A DNA stretch of 64,000 nt, from NCBI GenBank assembly GCA_945910005.1, contig OX246737.1, positions 84,599,414 through 84,663,413 of the forward strand. Direction: 5' to 3'. How positions within the stretch are numbered: position 1 is the first letter of the stretch; each line of letters starts with the position of its first letter. Shown one piece after another: positions 23,346 to 34,409 of the stretch. The position numbers and the translations under genes are program-made. Source of the DNA: Isoperla grammatica (taxonomy: Eukaryota; Arthropoda; Insecta; Plecoptera; Perlodidae). The notes under the pieces were generated by a model. The model had not been told where the DNA came from and searched no databases. It saw only the letters and a list, made by a program, of their open reading frames with translations.

Positions 23346-23841
23346 TGTATGCTAGGTTTAAGAAGAATAATAAAGCAAAATTGAATAGAATTGAATTGAA
23401 TTAAATTGTGCGCCAACTTTAGTTAAAAGTATTGCTGAACTCAGTGAACTGCTAAGTATATAATCCAATTTCTACAAACAATTGTTAGTTCTTGAAAACT
23501 TGTAAATTTGTATTAATATATCGGTGTAAAATTATTTCAGACCCTGAGTAATTCGATGGCATTTTCTTAAAAAAGAAACGATAATTATTAATAATTGATA
23601 ACTATAAGTATGTAATTTTTTAAATTTAATTATGGAAATAACAATTTTCCGATGGTTTTTGAACTGTAACTTTAAAATTGTTGGGGAAGGGTAACATAGT
23701 CCCCATCCGTTGCCATTTCCTGCTTCTTGAGGGCTCAGCTTAGGGTTTTGCAACCAAATTTTTCCATTTCCTATCCTCCCACAGTCATGTTGCTTCTACA
23801 CTAGGGTGTATATTTAATATTTATGTTTACCATAGGGTCCT

Positions 23842-24227
23842 AATAATAAATAATAATTAATGGGGCTTAACATCTCATATTTATGCAACGATGGCTAATT
23901 GAGACGATGAGCGGGTGATAATGAAGATGAGAAAGATGATAATGAAGAATAAAGCCACATCCGAATCAGATCCATTGTACGTCGCGTGAGTCGTCGTACG
24001 GGAGTCCAGCAAGGGAGGGCAGGGCCAAGTGGGAGGAGACATATTCAATGGGACAGTGGGGGGGAAAGGGGATTGGGGTGTGGACTGCACTTCGTCTGAC
24101 TTCTCCTCCTCGACCAGTCCGGCTTGGGTGGCCCTACCAGAAGCATACGCTTCCGCCGGCATAGCTCTCGGGATCAACAAAGCACGCAAACCTGCCCACC
24201 ACGATAAGGTGGCAGTCCCTAGGCAGG
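23842..24227 (-). mobile_element. LINE-headed SINE (type A), full length
   Basis: Full-length copy with a perfect 13-bp duplication accatagggtcct (23829-23841 and 24228-24240). It lies in intron 2 of DUF4806 copy B, 100 bp before exon 3. Confidence 0.94.
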
Positions 24228-24833
24228 ACCATAGGGTCCTCTTGGTTTGGCTATTTTCAGTACAATTCTACTTTTATCTATTCGTCAGTGTTATTTTACC
24301 CTTATATTCCCTTTTTTGGAGCAGTTTATAGAAACAAACTGTTCAAGAACATAACCGACAAGGAGATAAATTCAGCAGTCATATATCCTGCCTGAAAAAT
24401 GCAAATGATCGACTGCCTTCCAACCATCCACAACATCGCACCGTCAGGAACCAGACACCACAATTAAGCGCTATAATATATATTTTCCTAAAGCTGTTTT
24501 GTACGGCATTAAATAAAAAAATAAAATAAATTCGTATTTATAGATGTCTACTCAATCAGTACAAGACTGATTTTCAGTGGGGGACTTTAATTTAAAGCGA
24601 CTAAACCAACCCTGTGTAGTGTCCGAACACCGTCAATCAGTGAGCGACCGATAACCAATCAAAGATCTAAATATTTTCAAATATGAAACATTTGTATCAG
24701 TGATTGGACAGTGCAAAACACTTAAAAATTATCTAGCCTATGCCTATGTGTAAGGCCATATAAGCAATATTGCAATATTAAGCATATTATTACATAAGCA
24801 ATTGCTTAAGCCCAAACACTAAAGAATGGTGAA

Positions 24834-25790
24834 TTGATTCATTGATCGATTTTTGGATTTTGGGCGCTTTTAACGGCGAGGGTCTTTCGCGCCTCCAAGA
24901 TGTATGTAATAAGTAAATTATGGTTAAAAAGTTATATTTTGAAATGTAAATGTAATATAACGAAAACGAAAATCGATGTCATCAGAACATTGCCAAGGTC
25001 ATCCACTTATAAGATTCGTTGTCAGTAGAATATTGCCTAAGTATCATAAGAGAGAGGGCTTACAGATTCGTGGTCAGTGAAACATTGCCAAGGTCTTCAT
25101 AATAGAGGATTAACAGAGTCGTTGTCATAATAACATTGCCACGGTCGACATAAAAGGGAGGTAATTAAATAAGAAACAACAAGTTTTCTACATATACTAG
25201 GGTATTCAGCATGTAAGGTGGATTTTTGAAGACACTCTACGGAAAGATAAGAAATGTTGAGCACTTATAGTCGATTAATCAGATTAGCTTGTTCCAAAAA
25301 GTTAAGTTTTCTTTAGTTGTCATAGGACAGTAGCTCCTCATATGATTGGCTTAGACCCAATTGGAGTCTTAAACCATCATTATAAAGAGCATTCGGCCAA
25401 TAGATGTTGAACAGTTAGTATGGCATCACATGTGGCACACTTTGGGGCAATCTTTTCTCGGTCAAAAACGTAGGCATGTGTCAAGTGCGTATGACCTATC
25501 CGAACCCGGGTCATCACAACCTCCTCGCGACGAGAAAGCTGGGTCGATGGGGGTCGCACCTTGACTGAGAGTGAGGGCATCACTCGACGTAGTTTGTTGT
25601 TCTGTAACGCGTCCCAACAAACCTGACCAATTCTAACCATGTGTTTCTTATATCCACTTTTGACATCGGGAACAGGGACGAGGTCAAAGTCGATGTTCGC
25701 CAGTTCTGCCGCCGTCTTTGCTGCCAAGTCTGCCTGTTCGTTGCCTTTAATGCCTACATGGCCTGCGACCCAGCAGAATTTAATTAAAAC
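24834..25790 (-). mobile_element. 3' part of minus-strand I-like LINE (RNase H end and 3' UTR)
   Basis: On the minus strand the sequence opens with KFCWVAGHVGIKGNEQADLAAKT (RNase H, conserved HVGI.GNE.AD), followed by the VRPPSTQLSRREEVV and Cys-rich C-terminal part (CATCDAILTVQHLLAEC), then a 3' UTR ending near 24834 with a GGCGC...GCGCC region as in the plus-strand LINE. The 5' neighbour of this fragment is not adjacent: it continues at 39785, beyond the piggyBac element that split it. Confidence 0.85.
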
Positions 25791-25799
25791 CAGGGCAGT

Positions 25800-25985
25800 G
25801 GTTGTATAGTTTACCACCAACTGTATATCTAAACGGGCAGTGGTTTCATAATTTACCACCGCACTATTGGATAATGTTTGAAATTACCGCCTAGTAGCCG
25901 TGGTGCAGACTGTGTATTTCCCACCGCCTTCCGTACGTGGTGAAATAAAGAGCCAAGTGGTCAATATAGCAACCACTGGCCACTG
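25800..25985. promoter_or_regulatory. Left subterminal repeats of the piggyBac-like element
   Basis: Two direct copies of GGGCAGTGGTTnnnTAnTTTACCACC start near 25801 and 25833, and an inverted form (GTGGTCAATATAGCAACCACTGG) lies at about 25957-25979. Related copies occur at 39590-39690 at the other end, so these are probably subterminal transposase-binding repeats. Confidence 0.6.
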
Positions 25986-26128
25986 CAAAACACAAAGTGA
26001 CAAACTCATGGTTGTTTTGACGTTCCACTCAACGAGATTTGTCCAACTACAGGATTACCTATTGCAGTTGTTACCTTTAAAAGGTTAGTATTGCATCAAA
26101 TAAATAATTATTGTTAATCATCAATCAG

Positions 26129-26435
26129 TTTTTTTTTTCTTTAATGCGGCTTAACGTCTCATATTTATACAACGATGGCTAATCGAGACGATGAGCGGGT
26201 GATAATGAAGATGAGAAAGATGATAATAAAGAATAAAGCCACATCCGAATCAGATCCATTGTACGTCGCGTGAGTCGTCATACGGGTGTCCAGCAAGGGA
26301 GGGCAGGGCCAAGTGGGAGGAGAAATATTCAGTGGGACAGTGGGGGGGAAGGGACAGGGTCTCCTTTTGTCACCTCTTACGACTAGCAGAGTCACTCTGG
26401 GCATATTCTTCCCCGGGCCCAGACGGGTAATTACT
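26129..26435 (-). mobile_element. SINE with a different head (type B)
   Basis: Same tail and middle as the dominant SINE, but the head reads (minus strand) GGGCCCGGGGAAGAATATG, then ACTCTGCTAGTCGTAAGAGG, instead of the LINE 5' end. A 9-bp duplication atcaatcag flanks it (26120-26128, 26436-26444). A second type B piece is at 13289-13500. Confidence 0.88.
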
Positions 26436-29092
26436 ATCAATCAGCACAAACAGGTTTTCTGTGGTTAAAATCCTAAAATATTAGGATATATGAGGCCTAT
26501 AACCTCACTTTTTTTCAACGTGAAATATTTTTTCTCATGTTGCTGTCATTATTATAACCTGAGTATTACTGCTATGGCCAAATATAAAACCGATTATGAA
26601 TCTTTATTTATTCATATGTTTACTATGACATAGGTTAAATTATGACCGGCACTTTTATGTTCTTTCATGAAATCTGACTTAGTGCATCTCTGTACAAAGA
26701 GGCATGCTTAGGCCTATACTTACTCTATGCTAGAAGTAACCTATTACTGCCTAATAATAAGCCTTGTTTGCCTTACATACTACGTACATAATACTACTAC
26801 TACTACTTACATACTACTTAGTCCCAGGGCCCAAGCCCCTAGGGCATAAAATGTTATTACTGTCTTGCGATAAGTCTACAAGTAGGCCTAGTGGCTAGCT
26901 ATTGGACTAGTTGTAACTAATAACATCTGTATTTTCTTTCCACTAGGCTAGGCCTACAACATGCCGAACTACTATGGCAAGGCAGACGAAATCTTGCAAG
27001 AGCTGTTCAGCATACCAGATTAGAAAGCCATGAACTCGGATTTTGAAGGTGACTCGGATGCCGAGGATGTCATGGTGCATTCTACACTGTCATCAGACAC
27101 TACCCTCAGATAAACAGTTACGGATAATGAAACGAGCAAAGATTCAACGAGTATGTCACCACCTAACGGCTCAACAGATGTGTACACCCCACGGCCAGTC
27201 CGGCCCTCTGTTCGACCATTGCGTAATTTGTGCCGCAACGCTGGACCGTCAACGTCTAATCCCATTCGGCAAAAACCTGTCCAGTTATCTTTCGCCGATT
27301 CGAGTGGCTCTTCGAGTGAGGAATGTGGTTCCGGAATTGACGATCCTGACTACAGGTCCTCTCCGTCACCACAACCAAGTAGGAGAGCTCACTCACTATC
27401 ACCAATAGATTCTGGAGATACGTCTGATAATAGTGATGGGAACACTCCTAACGATGACTTTAATTGGACAAAATCATCCAGTAATGCAAAGCGTTTTGCT
27501 AATAATGCGTTCAAGGGTACGGACATTGGAGCACGGGTCGCTGTTGACGTTTCAAGTCCTTCTTCAATTTTGCAATTGTTTCTTTCTGTTGCGTTGCTTA
27601 CAAACGTGGTGATTGAGTCAAATTTGTACGCAACCCAACGTGGGTGTTTATTGAACCTAACTATGGAAGAGTTAAAATCTTTCATAGAAGTTGTGATTAT
27701 CATGGGATTCCACAAACTCCCTAGTATGAGGCTGTATTGGTCACGGGGTGAGAATTTTCATGTTGATCGCATTTCAAGAATAATGAGCATCAAACGATTC
27801 TTAAACATCTTACGTTATATTCATCTCAATGACAACTCGAAAATGCCTGCTAGGGGTACACCTCAATTTGACAAATTGTTCAAAGTAAGACCGTTGGTCG
27901 AATATTAAAGTCACAGATTTTCTCAGGTTTTTTCGCCATCTCGGCACCTGTCGATTAACGAAAGCATGATTGCTTTCAAGGGAAGGCACAGTATGAAACA
28001 ATACATGCCAATGAAGCCGACAAAGAGGGGGTTTAAGGGTTGGGTTATTGCATGTGCCGTCACGGGTTATGTTATGGGTTTTGAAATTTATTCAGGAAGG
28101 AAAGAATCTGAGGTGACATTGGGCCTTGGTGAGAAAGTGGTTCTAGATCTCTGTAATGCATTTTATGGCCTATTTTATTGCATATACTTTGACAATTTCT
28201 TTAGTAGTATCCCTCTTATGGTAGAGTTACTAAACAAAAAAACTATTTGGATGTGGTACTGTAAGAATTAATAGGAAACATTACCCAAAGTCACATTTAA
28301 AAACCGACAAACAATTAAAACACGGTGACAGTGACTACATTCAGTCAGGTGACATAAGTGTTGTAAAGTGGATGGATAGGGGTAAAAAATCTGTGTCTGT
28401 GATAAGCAACATGCACAATGCTGCACACAAAACTACAGTTTTGCGAACTAATAAAACTGGTACACGGAATCAAGTACCGTGCCTGCCCATGGACTGCTAC
28501 CTTATCGTGGTGGGCAGGTTTGTGTGCTTTGATGATTCCTGGAGCTATGCCGGCGGAAGCGTATGCTTCTGGTAGGGTCACCCTTGCCGGACTGGTCGAG
28601 GAGGAGAAGTCAGACGAAGTGCAGTCCGCATCCAGTCGATGTGGGTTCCTCTCCGAGGTGACTGGTGGACACAAAGGGGGCTCTCAAGCATATTTTTTTC
28701 CTCTTCACACATCATCATTCCATTTTCATATCTTCTATTACATCCTCTCTTCTCCATGTATGCTGGCCATCTTTGTGCCCTAATCGCCCACCGCTGTGTT
28801 TGCCGTGCAGCGCGACCCGTGTCGGTGGAAAGGGGGATCCTGGCTGTTGAGGAAAGTGCTTCCCGCGGGATGCATGGACCAACACGCAGCTTTGGCCTCT
28901 GCTTCATCTAGACGGGTGGTGCAGGTTTAACCAGACCTGTATCAATCGGCTTGTGAAACTATTTATTGCTTCACATCTTGGGTGAGCCACTAGGCTATCT
29001 CCCCTGCGTATCTCTGGCGCTGAATATTACCGTCCCAAATTGTGACTCCATGGTGGGTGGGGAGCGTGGGGGATGAACCTAAAAAAACACAT

Positions 29093-30211
29093 ATGGATAA
29101 TACAAACCAAAAACCAAAAGGCAGTTCAATAAAAATAAAAAAGGAGGTGTCATCTGATGATGAAGCACAGGGGGAAAACATCCACAGCAATGTGGATGTA
29201 GTTCCCCTGTATTTAGTTGCAAAATCGAGCGATGAAAAGAAAAATTTTACAAAGGTTAATCCTTTGATCATACAAAAATCGTTAGACGATGCATTGGGGG
29301 TTATTTCCTAAAAAAAAAAGTTGCGCGATGGTACTTTACTTGTCCATTTGGCAACTGAAAAGCAAGCAAAGAAACTGTTGGGGAAAACATGTCTATGTTC
29401 TCTCCGAATAACTGTTCAAGGGCACCGTTCCTTGAACGTGTGCAAAGGAGTTGTCTCTTGCTTTGATCTCTTAAACTCTACTGTTGAGGAGATCAAAGAG
29501 GCTTTAGTAAGTTATAAAGTGGTTGACGTAACAAGGATCTTGAGAAGAAAAAATGGAGCTTTGTCTCCCACACCAGCTTTAATTATATCTTTTGCATTGC
29601 CTGCTCTACCGGCAGACATCAAAATTGCGTATTATAATCTTAAAGTTCGGCCATATATACCAAATCCGATGCCCTGTTTTCGATGCCAGTTGTTTGGCCA
29701 TCCACAGTATCGTTGCAATAAGAATGAAGTATGTTCAGACTGTGGTTTGCCAGCACACGAGTCCCCATGTGTGGGGGGAAATGTGCTGTGTAAATTGCAA
29801 GGGAAAGCACTCGGCTTGCTCTCGTCAATGCCTAATGTGGAAGCGAGAGCAGGCTATATTAGAACTATCGGTTATTTCGAAAATGCGCCAGCGGAAGCTA
29901 GACGACCGATAGGAACGGCGACCCCCGTAACACCAGGACTTTCTTTTTCATCCGCAGTCATGAACAGTTCATGTTCTCAACGAGAGACTGAACTGCTGAA
30001 TGACAATAAAGCTTTAAAAGAATCGGTTCAAAAGTTAACTGCAACTGTGGCACAACAAGCCACACAAATTCAAGACCTCACAAAGCAATTGAGTGAGCTG
30101 ATTTCCTTGTTGAGGAAGCCAACGCCTCCATTGGTTTCGTCAGTGGTGGTGGATGGTGATGTGTCCCCGGTGGCTTCCATCGTGTCCTCAGCAGCAACTC
30201 CAGCACCTTAA
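29093..30211 (+). pseudogene. ORF1 (gag-like, zinc knuckles) of the plus-strand I-like LINE
   Basis: RNA-binding ORF1 product. A first part (29093-29311) runs into an A10 run where the frame shifts; the second part (29321-30211) contains CFRCQLFGHPQYRC and CSDCGLPAHESPC, and a third knuckle CVNCKGKHSACSRQC is read in another frame, marking a second frameshift near 29785. A coiled-coil-like segment (LLNDNKALKESVQKLT) lies near the C-terminus. Three CCHC knuckles fit I-type ORF1. Confidence 0.82.
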
Positions 30212-31447
30212 AAAAACTCATTCAAGCAGAACAAAACCAACTCCTTTGCTTTCAAATAATAAAAAAGCAATTAAAATCAACAGGGTGTCGATCCCTGTTG
30301 ATAATCCATCAACGTCTTATATCACCAATGACTTGGTGACAGACGAGTTGATGGATGAAAATCGTATTATGCTCCTCCGGGAGCATTCTAAAAAAAAAAT
30401 TTCACCAAATATAACAGTTGATGTTATGGTAGACTGTCCCCAAACTCTCACAAATCACAAAATAATGGCAAAATTTATTTCATGGAACTGTCGTGGTTTC
30501 TATACAAACCGAGAACAACTCCAACTGTTAGTCCGTGACAAACATCCCCTTATTGTTTTCTTGCAAGAAACGTTTTTCAAACCTAGCGATCAACCAAAAA
30601 TTAAGGTTATTCGTTAAATAGGAAGGATTTTACTGAAGGTGATCGTGCACGGGGTGGTGTTGCCATTTTGGTGCACGACTCTGTGTACGCCACCAGTATC
30701 AACGTTAGTTCTCGACTTCAGGTCGTTGCTGTCTCAGCGTATATCCCAACTCCCACCAATAGTCCTTCATTTAACGTGAAAAATAGTCTCAATCATATGG
30801 GCAAAGGGTATCATATATGGTTGGATTCACAGAACTTCAGGGAGTAACGCCTTTTATGATACTTTTGAAATCACCGACTCAACGAGGCGTCACGACGCTT
30901 TGAACTTGACCGACGCCTCTTTTTTTTGGTAGCGCATGCGACCATTAAAATCACTATAACTAAAGAAAATACGAACATACCATGTTTATTGTAGTTGTAT
31001 TCTATTCACAAGACCTTATTTAGTAACAACATTATCAATTTTTAGTGTTTTTATTAGCAAAACCGTCTGTTTCAAAGGCAAATAGACCTTGTTTTATAAT
31101 TTATTTTAGAAACACCTGACTTTCGATTGCTCTGAAATCTACAGTTTAAATCATACACTTTTAATATTCACCAATAATATGAAACATATTATTGCCAATA
31201 ATATGGCTATTTTGGATTGTCTACAGATAATTTGTTTTGTATTTTACATAATTTTCTGTATTATGGCGTGCCGCGCATTGTATGTATCTCGCGCTTACGC
31301 CCGCCCCGCTTACACCGACATTAAAGCTACGTTTCGTCTCATTTTTGAACACTGAGTATTTTATAACATTGGAGGACTTGAGATAATCATTTAGGATGAT
31401 TGTATTTGTATGTTGATAGTCTGTTTTGGTAAAAAAAAAAAAAAAAA

Positions 31448-31635
<188 letters not shown>

Positions 31636-31950
31636 AATCAACATTGTTCATTGTGAAATACAAGCTTTTTTTATCACACATACTGAGTTTTTCTAGCCTT
31701 GGAATTTAATTTATCGTGAAAAATAGTCTCAATCATATGGGCAAAGGCAAGACTTCAGGAAATAACGCCTTTTATGATACTTTTGAAATCACCGACTCAA
31801 CGAGGCGTCACGACGCTTTGAACATGAACTACGCCTCTTTTTTTCGCTAGCGCATGCGAACATTAAAATCACTATAACTAAAGACGATACAAACCAATCA
31901 TGTTTATTCTTAATATATTCTATTGGCAAGACCTCATTTAGTAACAATAA

Positions 31951-32141
31951 AGGATGGTCCACACAGATTTTTTAAGCATAAGATTTAAGGTTTAACGCGT
32001 AGTCGTAAAGTTGGATCATAGGAAACACGTACTGGCGTTCACACAAAGTTTTAGTTTTAAGACATTGTTTTCATTGTTGTTCTTAAAACAACGTCTTAAA
32101 ACCTTAAATCTTATGCTTAAAAAATCTGTGTGGACCAGCCT
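31951..32141. mobile_element. 191-bp Harbinger-type MITE
   Basis: Inverted ends AGGATGGTCCACACAGATTT / AGGCTGGTCCACACAGATTT continue for ~43 bp. The flanks show TAA duplication, and the uninterrupted sequence is visible in the sister repeat at about 34815, which proves the insertion boundaries. TWA target and 3-bp duplication fit PIF/Harbinger. Confidence 0.9.
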
Positions 32142-32259
32142 TAATGAAAATTATCTGTGGTTTGTTCAACAAAACAGTCTGTTTCAAATGTAAATAGACC
32201 TTGTCATAATTTATTTTAGAATCGCCTTACTTTCGATTGCTCTGAAATCTACAATTATC

Positions 32260-34370
32260 TGCTGGAATATCTGCTAGAGGAATATTTAGATTTCATTCCA
32301 GTGCTCGAACCCAGATACCTATATGATAGTTGCTCTTAGTGTTTCAGAAGGGTATGTTGGCATTGTGGAAGGTTTTGAGATTCAATAAGTCCCTTCCTCG
32401 AACTAGGGGATCTGTTATGGTCCCAGTGGAAGTAATGGTGACCAACTGGAATATTCCATTCGAAAAATCACTACTAGTTAGTATAACAAAACGAAAGGCT
32501 TGATTATTTCTCATCCATTACAAACGATTTACCACAAGCACAAGAAAAGGGAGGCAGAAAACACAAATGCAGGTATCTGTCATTCGAAACAGAACAAACA
32601 CAAGGAATCCTTGCACTACCAGGAATGAAACTAAAGACCTTTGATGACACAAAGAAGAAAAAACTGTTATTACAACCAAGGAGAAAATGTTGATCCGTCG
32701 AGCGGACAGAGAGCTATTTTCAGATATCACATTAGTTGCTACAAATAGGCAACTATACATGAGGTAGAATCACTTTCATGGGCTCTCGCTTCATTAGATG
32801 CAGCTCCACGTAAAAAAGCAAAATACAGCCTTATGAAAGTTTTGCTGCTGTGGACGTACTGGAAACCAGTGATGTGATCTTTTCACCAGCATAGGTATAG
32901 GGTCTACCTAATTGGTGGTAGGTATAATATTTGTTTCGTAGGAAACCTGCGTAGGGACAATTCATGTCCCTTATCAGGTGGGTGAGTAACTAGGTATTGC
33001 GGTATTTGGAGTAGTTGGGATGGAGTTTCCGAGGGCTGTTAGTATGACTCAATCCTAGCACTCATCTTGTGACTGAGGGAAACCTCGGAAAAACCTTCAG
33101 TCAGTATTGCCGGGGGCCGGTATCGAACCAGCGACCTGTTGAATTAGGGTATCCGTCTTACCGTTGAGCCGCCTCTATCGGTATCTAATCGATGGTTAGA
33201 GTTTAGTGCAAAAGGTAAGATATTCTATTACAATTTACAACATTCAACGGTGTTTCAAGATATTTGTTTTGAAGATTGCAAGACTCTGGAGACGCTAACC
33301 GAATAGACATGGAATGTGACTGATATTTATTTTGAGCTCTCCATTAAAAGGATAAAGAGGTTAAAAACTCAGACGGCTGGAACCTTGCATTTATTCTGAA
33401 AAATTGCAGAGGCCACAACATTAAACACTGGAGCTTGTCAGATGTCAACTATTCCCTCTTCTGGGCGAGGAAGCGACTTTTGACTCTCAAAACCTTCCAA
33501 CATGCCAACATGCACTTCTAAAACACATATTTAAAGAAAAATACCACTACCAGGCAGGTATCTGAGTCTGAGCATTTAAAATTGAAATGCAACCAAAACA
33601 ATTCTCCACAAGATCTTCATGGATGGAAAAATATTGACGACTCGATTGAGATTGAGTGCATGAGCTGCGAACCGGCCGGCACCTACTGCAGTACTGGAGC
33701 TGATTTCTGACTTCTTTGCTTTGTATTATGAATGGACTCCGATGTACGGACATGTGTGCAATTAAAACTTAAAGAAATGCCAATGAAAAGTAATGGTGAG
33801 TTGAGAACGATGGCGAGAACATTGATGTTCAGCCCATGGATTCTACCGATTCTGAAAACGAGGACACCGAATAAAATACTAACTAAAACGTTGCTTTTAC
33901 TAAACCTCTATTTCCAGGCACATTCAATCTTTACGATTATAACACAACGACCAACATGATTATTCTGATCAAACGTGCAATACAAGAACAATTACTAATC
34001 ATAGTATATAAGTAAATCATGTTCGCAGATTTAGATAGAATGGTATACGCTACTTCTTTCAAATACATTCTAAGTGACCTGTTTAATAATAATAAGTAAT
34101 AATCTATTTCCATGAAACTTATGTTTCAAAAATAATGTTCAGTAAAGACAATGTATGTTATTGATGATGATGCTCATATTTTACAACACATTTATTATTT
34201 ATTATATTTATTTATTATATATATTTTTTATATTTATTGTGATACTAATTTGTTAAACAAATATGCAATCTGTATACTTATACTGTAGAAATTGTTTGAT
34301 TTGTTGATTGATTGATTGAATGATTGATTGATTGTTGATTGATTACAGCACACGTGAAATGTGTTATACA
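32260..34370. other. Interior of the long-TIR element: decayed, possibly once coding
   Basis: Short ORF pieces only. On the plus strand at 33732-33890 an ORF and an overlapping frame with an acidic end (MDSTDSENEDTE) look like remains of a protein. A short unrecognised minus-strand ORF lies at 32518-32760. I cannot assign a transposase family. Confidence 0.35.
32890..33190 (-). mobile_element. tRNA-derived SINE, second family
   Basis: Minus-strand head with CGGCTCAACGGTAAGACGG (box A-like) and GGTTCGATACC (box B) at 33119-33129, then a body with GGTTTTTCCGAGGTTTCCC. Its tail differs from the dominant SINE family. Confidence 0.65.
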
Positions 34371-34377
34371 TATATCG

Positions 34378-34379
<2 letters not shown>

Positions 34380-34402
<23 letters not shown>
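34380..34402. repeat. Poly-T tract
   Basis: Inner end of the right terminal repeat of the long-TIR element, matching the poly-A of the left one. Confidence 0.95.

Positions 34403-34409
<7 letters not shown>

Larger units (their letters stand above)
14128..24395 (+). pseudogene. DUF4806 gene copy B, three exons in a heavily invaded locus
   Basis: Exons: 14128-14348 (after TTTTCAG, before GGTAAGT), 22844-23003 (after TTTTACAG, before GGTAGG) and 24325-24395. Exon 1 encodes a coiled-coil-like leader and FPLKSVNEVKDFENHL ending on the conserved Trp at the splice site. Exon 2 is 160 bp, the same length as in copy A, and reads GRVGGNSVKEATWNVVKMML ... WLGRNGRIAFEDLKL. Exon 3 starts like copy A but stops after 23 codons, missing the APDR end of the domain. 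The 8.5-kb first intron contains a fold-back element, a Gypsy element and a MITE; a SINE lies in intron 2. No transposase or N-terminal exons were found upstream, so this is a partial copy or its 5' part is lost. Confidence 0.65.
21475..24711. repeat. ~190-bp inverted repeat pair bracketing DUF4806 exons 2 and 3 of copy B
   Basis: Left arm 21475-21665, right arm 24520-24711. Outer ends TGTCCAATCACTGAT; shared inner words include GATCTTTGATTGGTTATCG, AGGGTTGGTTTAGTC and TTTAAATTAAAGTCCCCCAC. Identity is imperfect (roughly 80-85 percent by eye). They could be the terminal repeats of one 3.2-kb transposon or two opposite copies of one dispersed repeat. No target duplication was seen. Confidence 0.75.

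Noticed and set aside
32518..32760. A gene inside the long-TIR element
   Set aside because: Only short, interrupted ORFs without motifs; at most decayed coding DNA.
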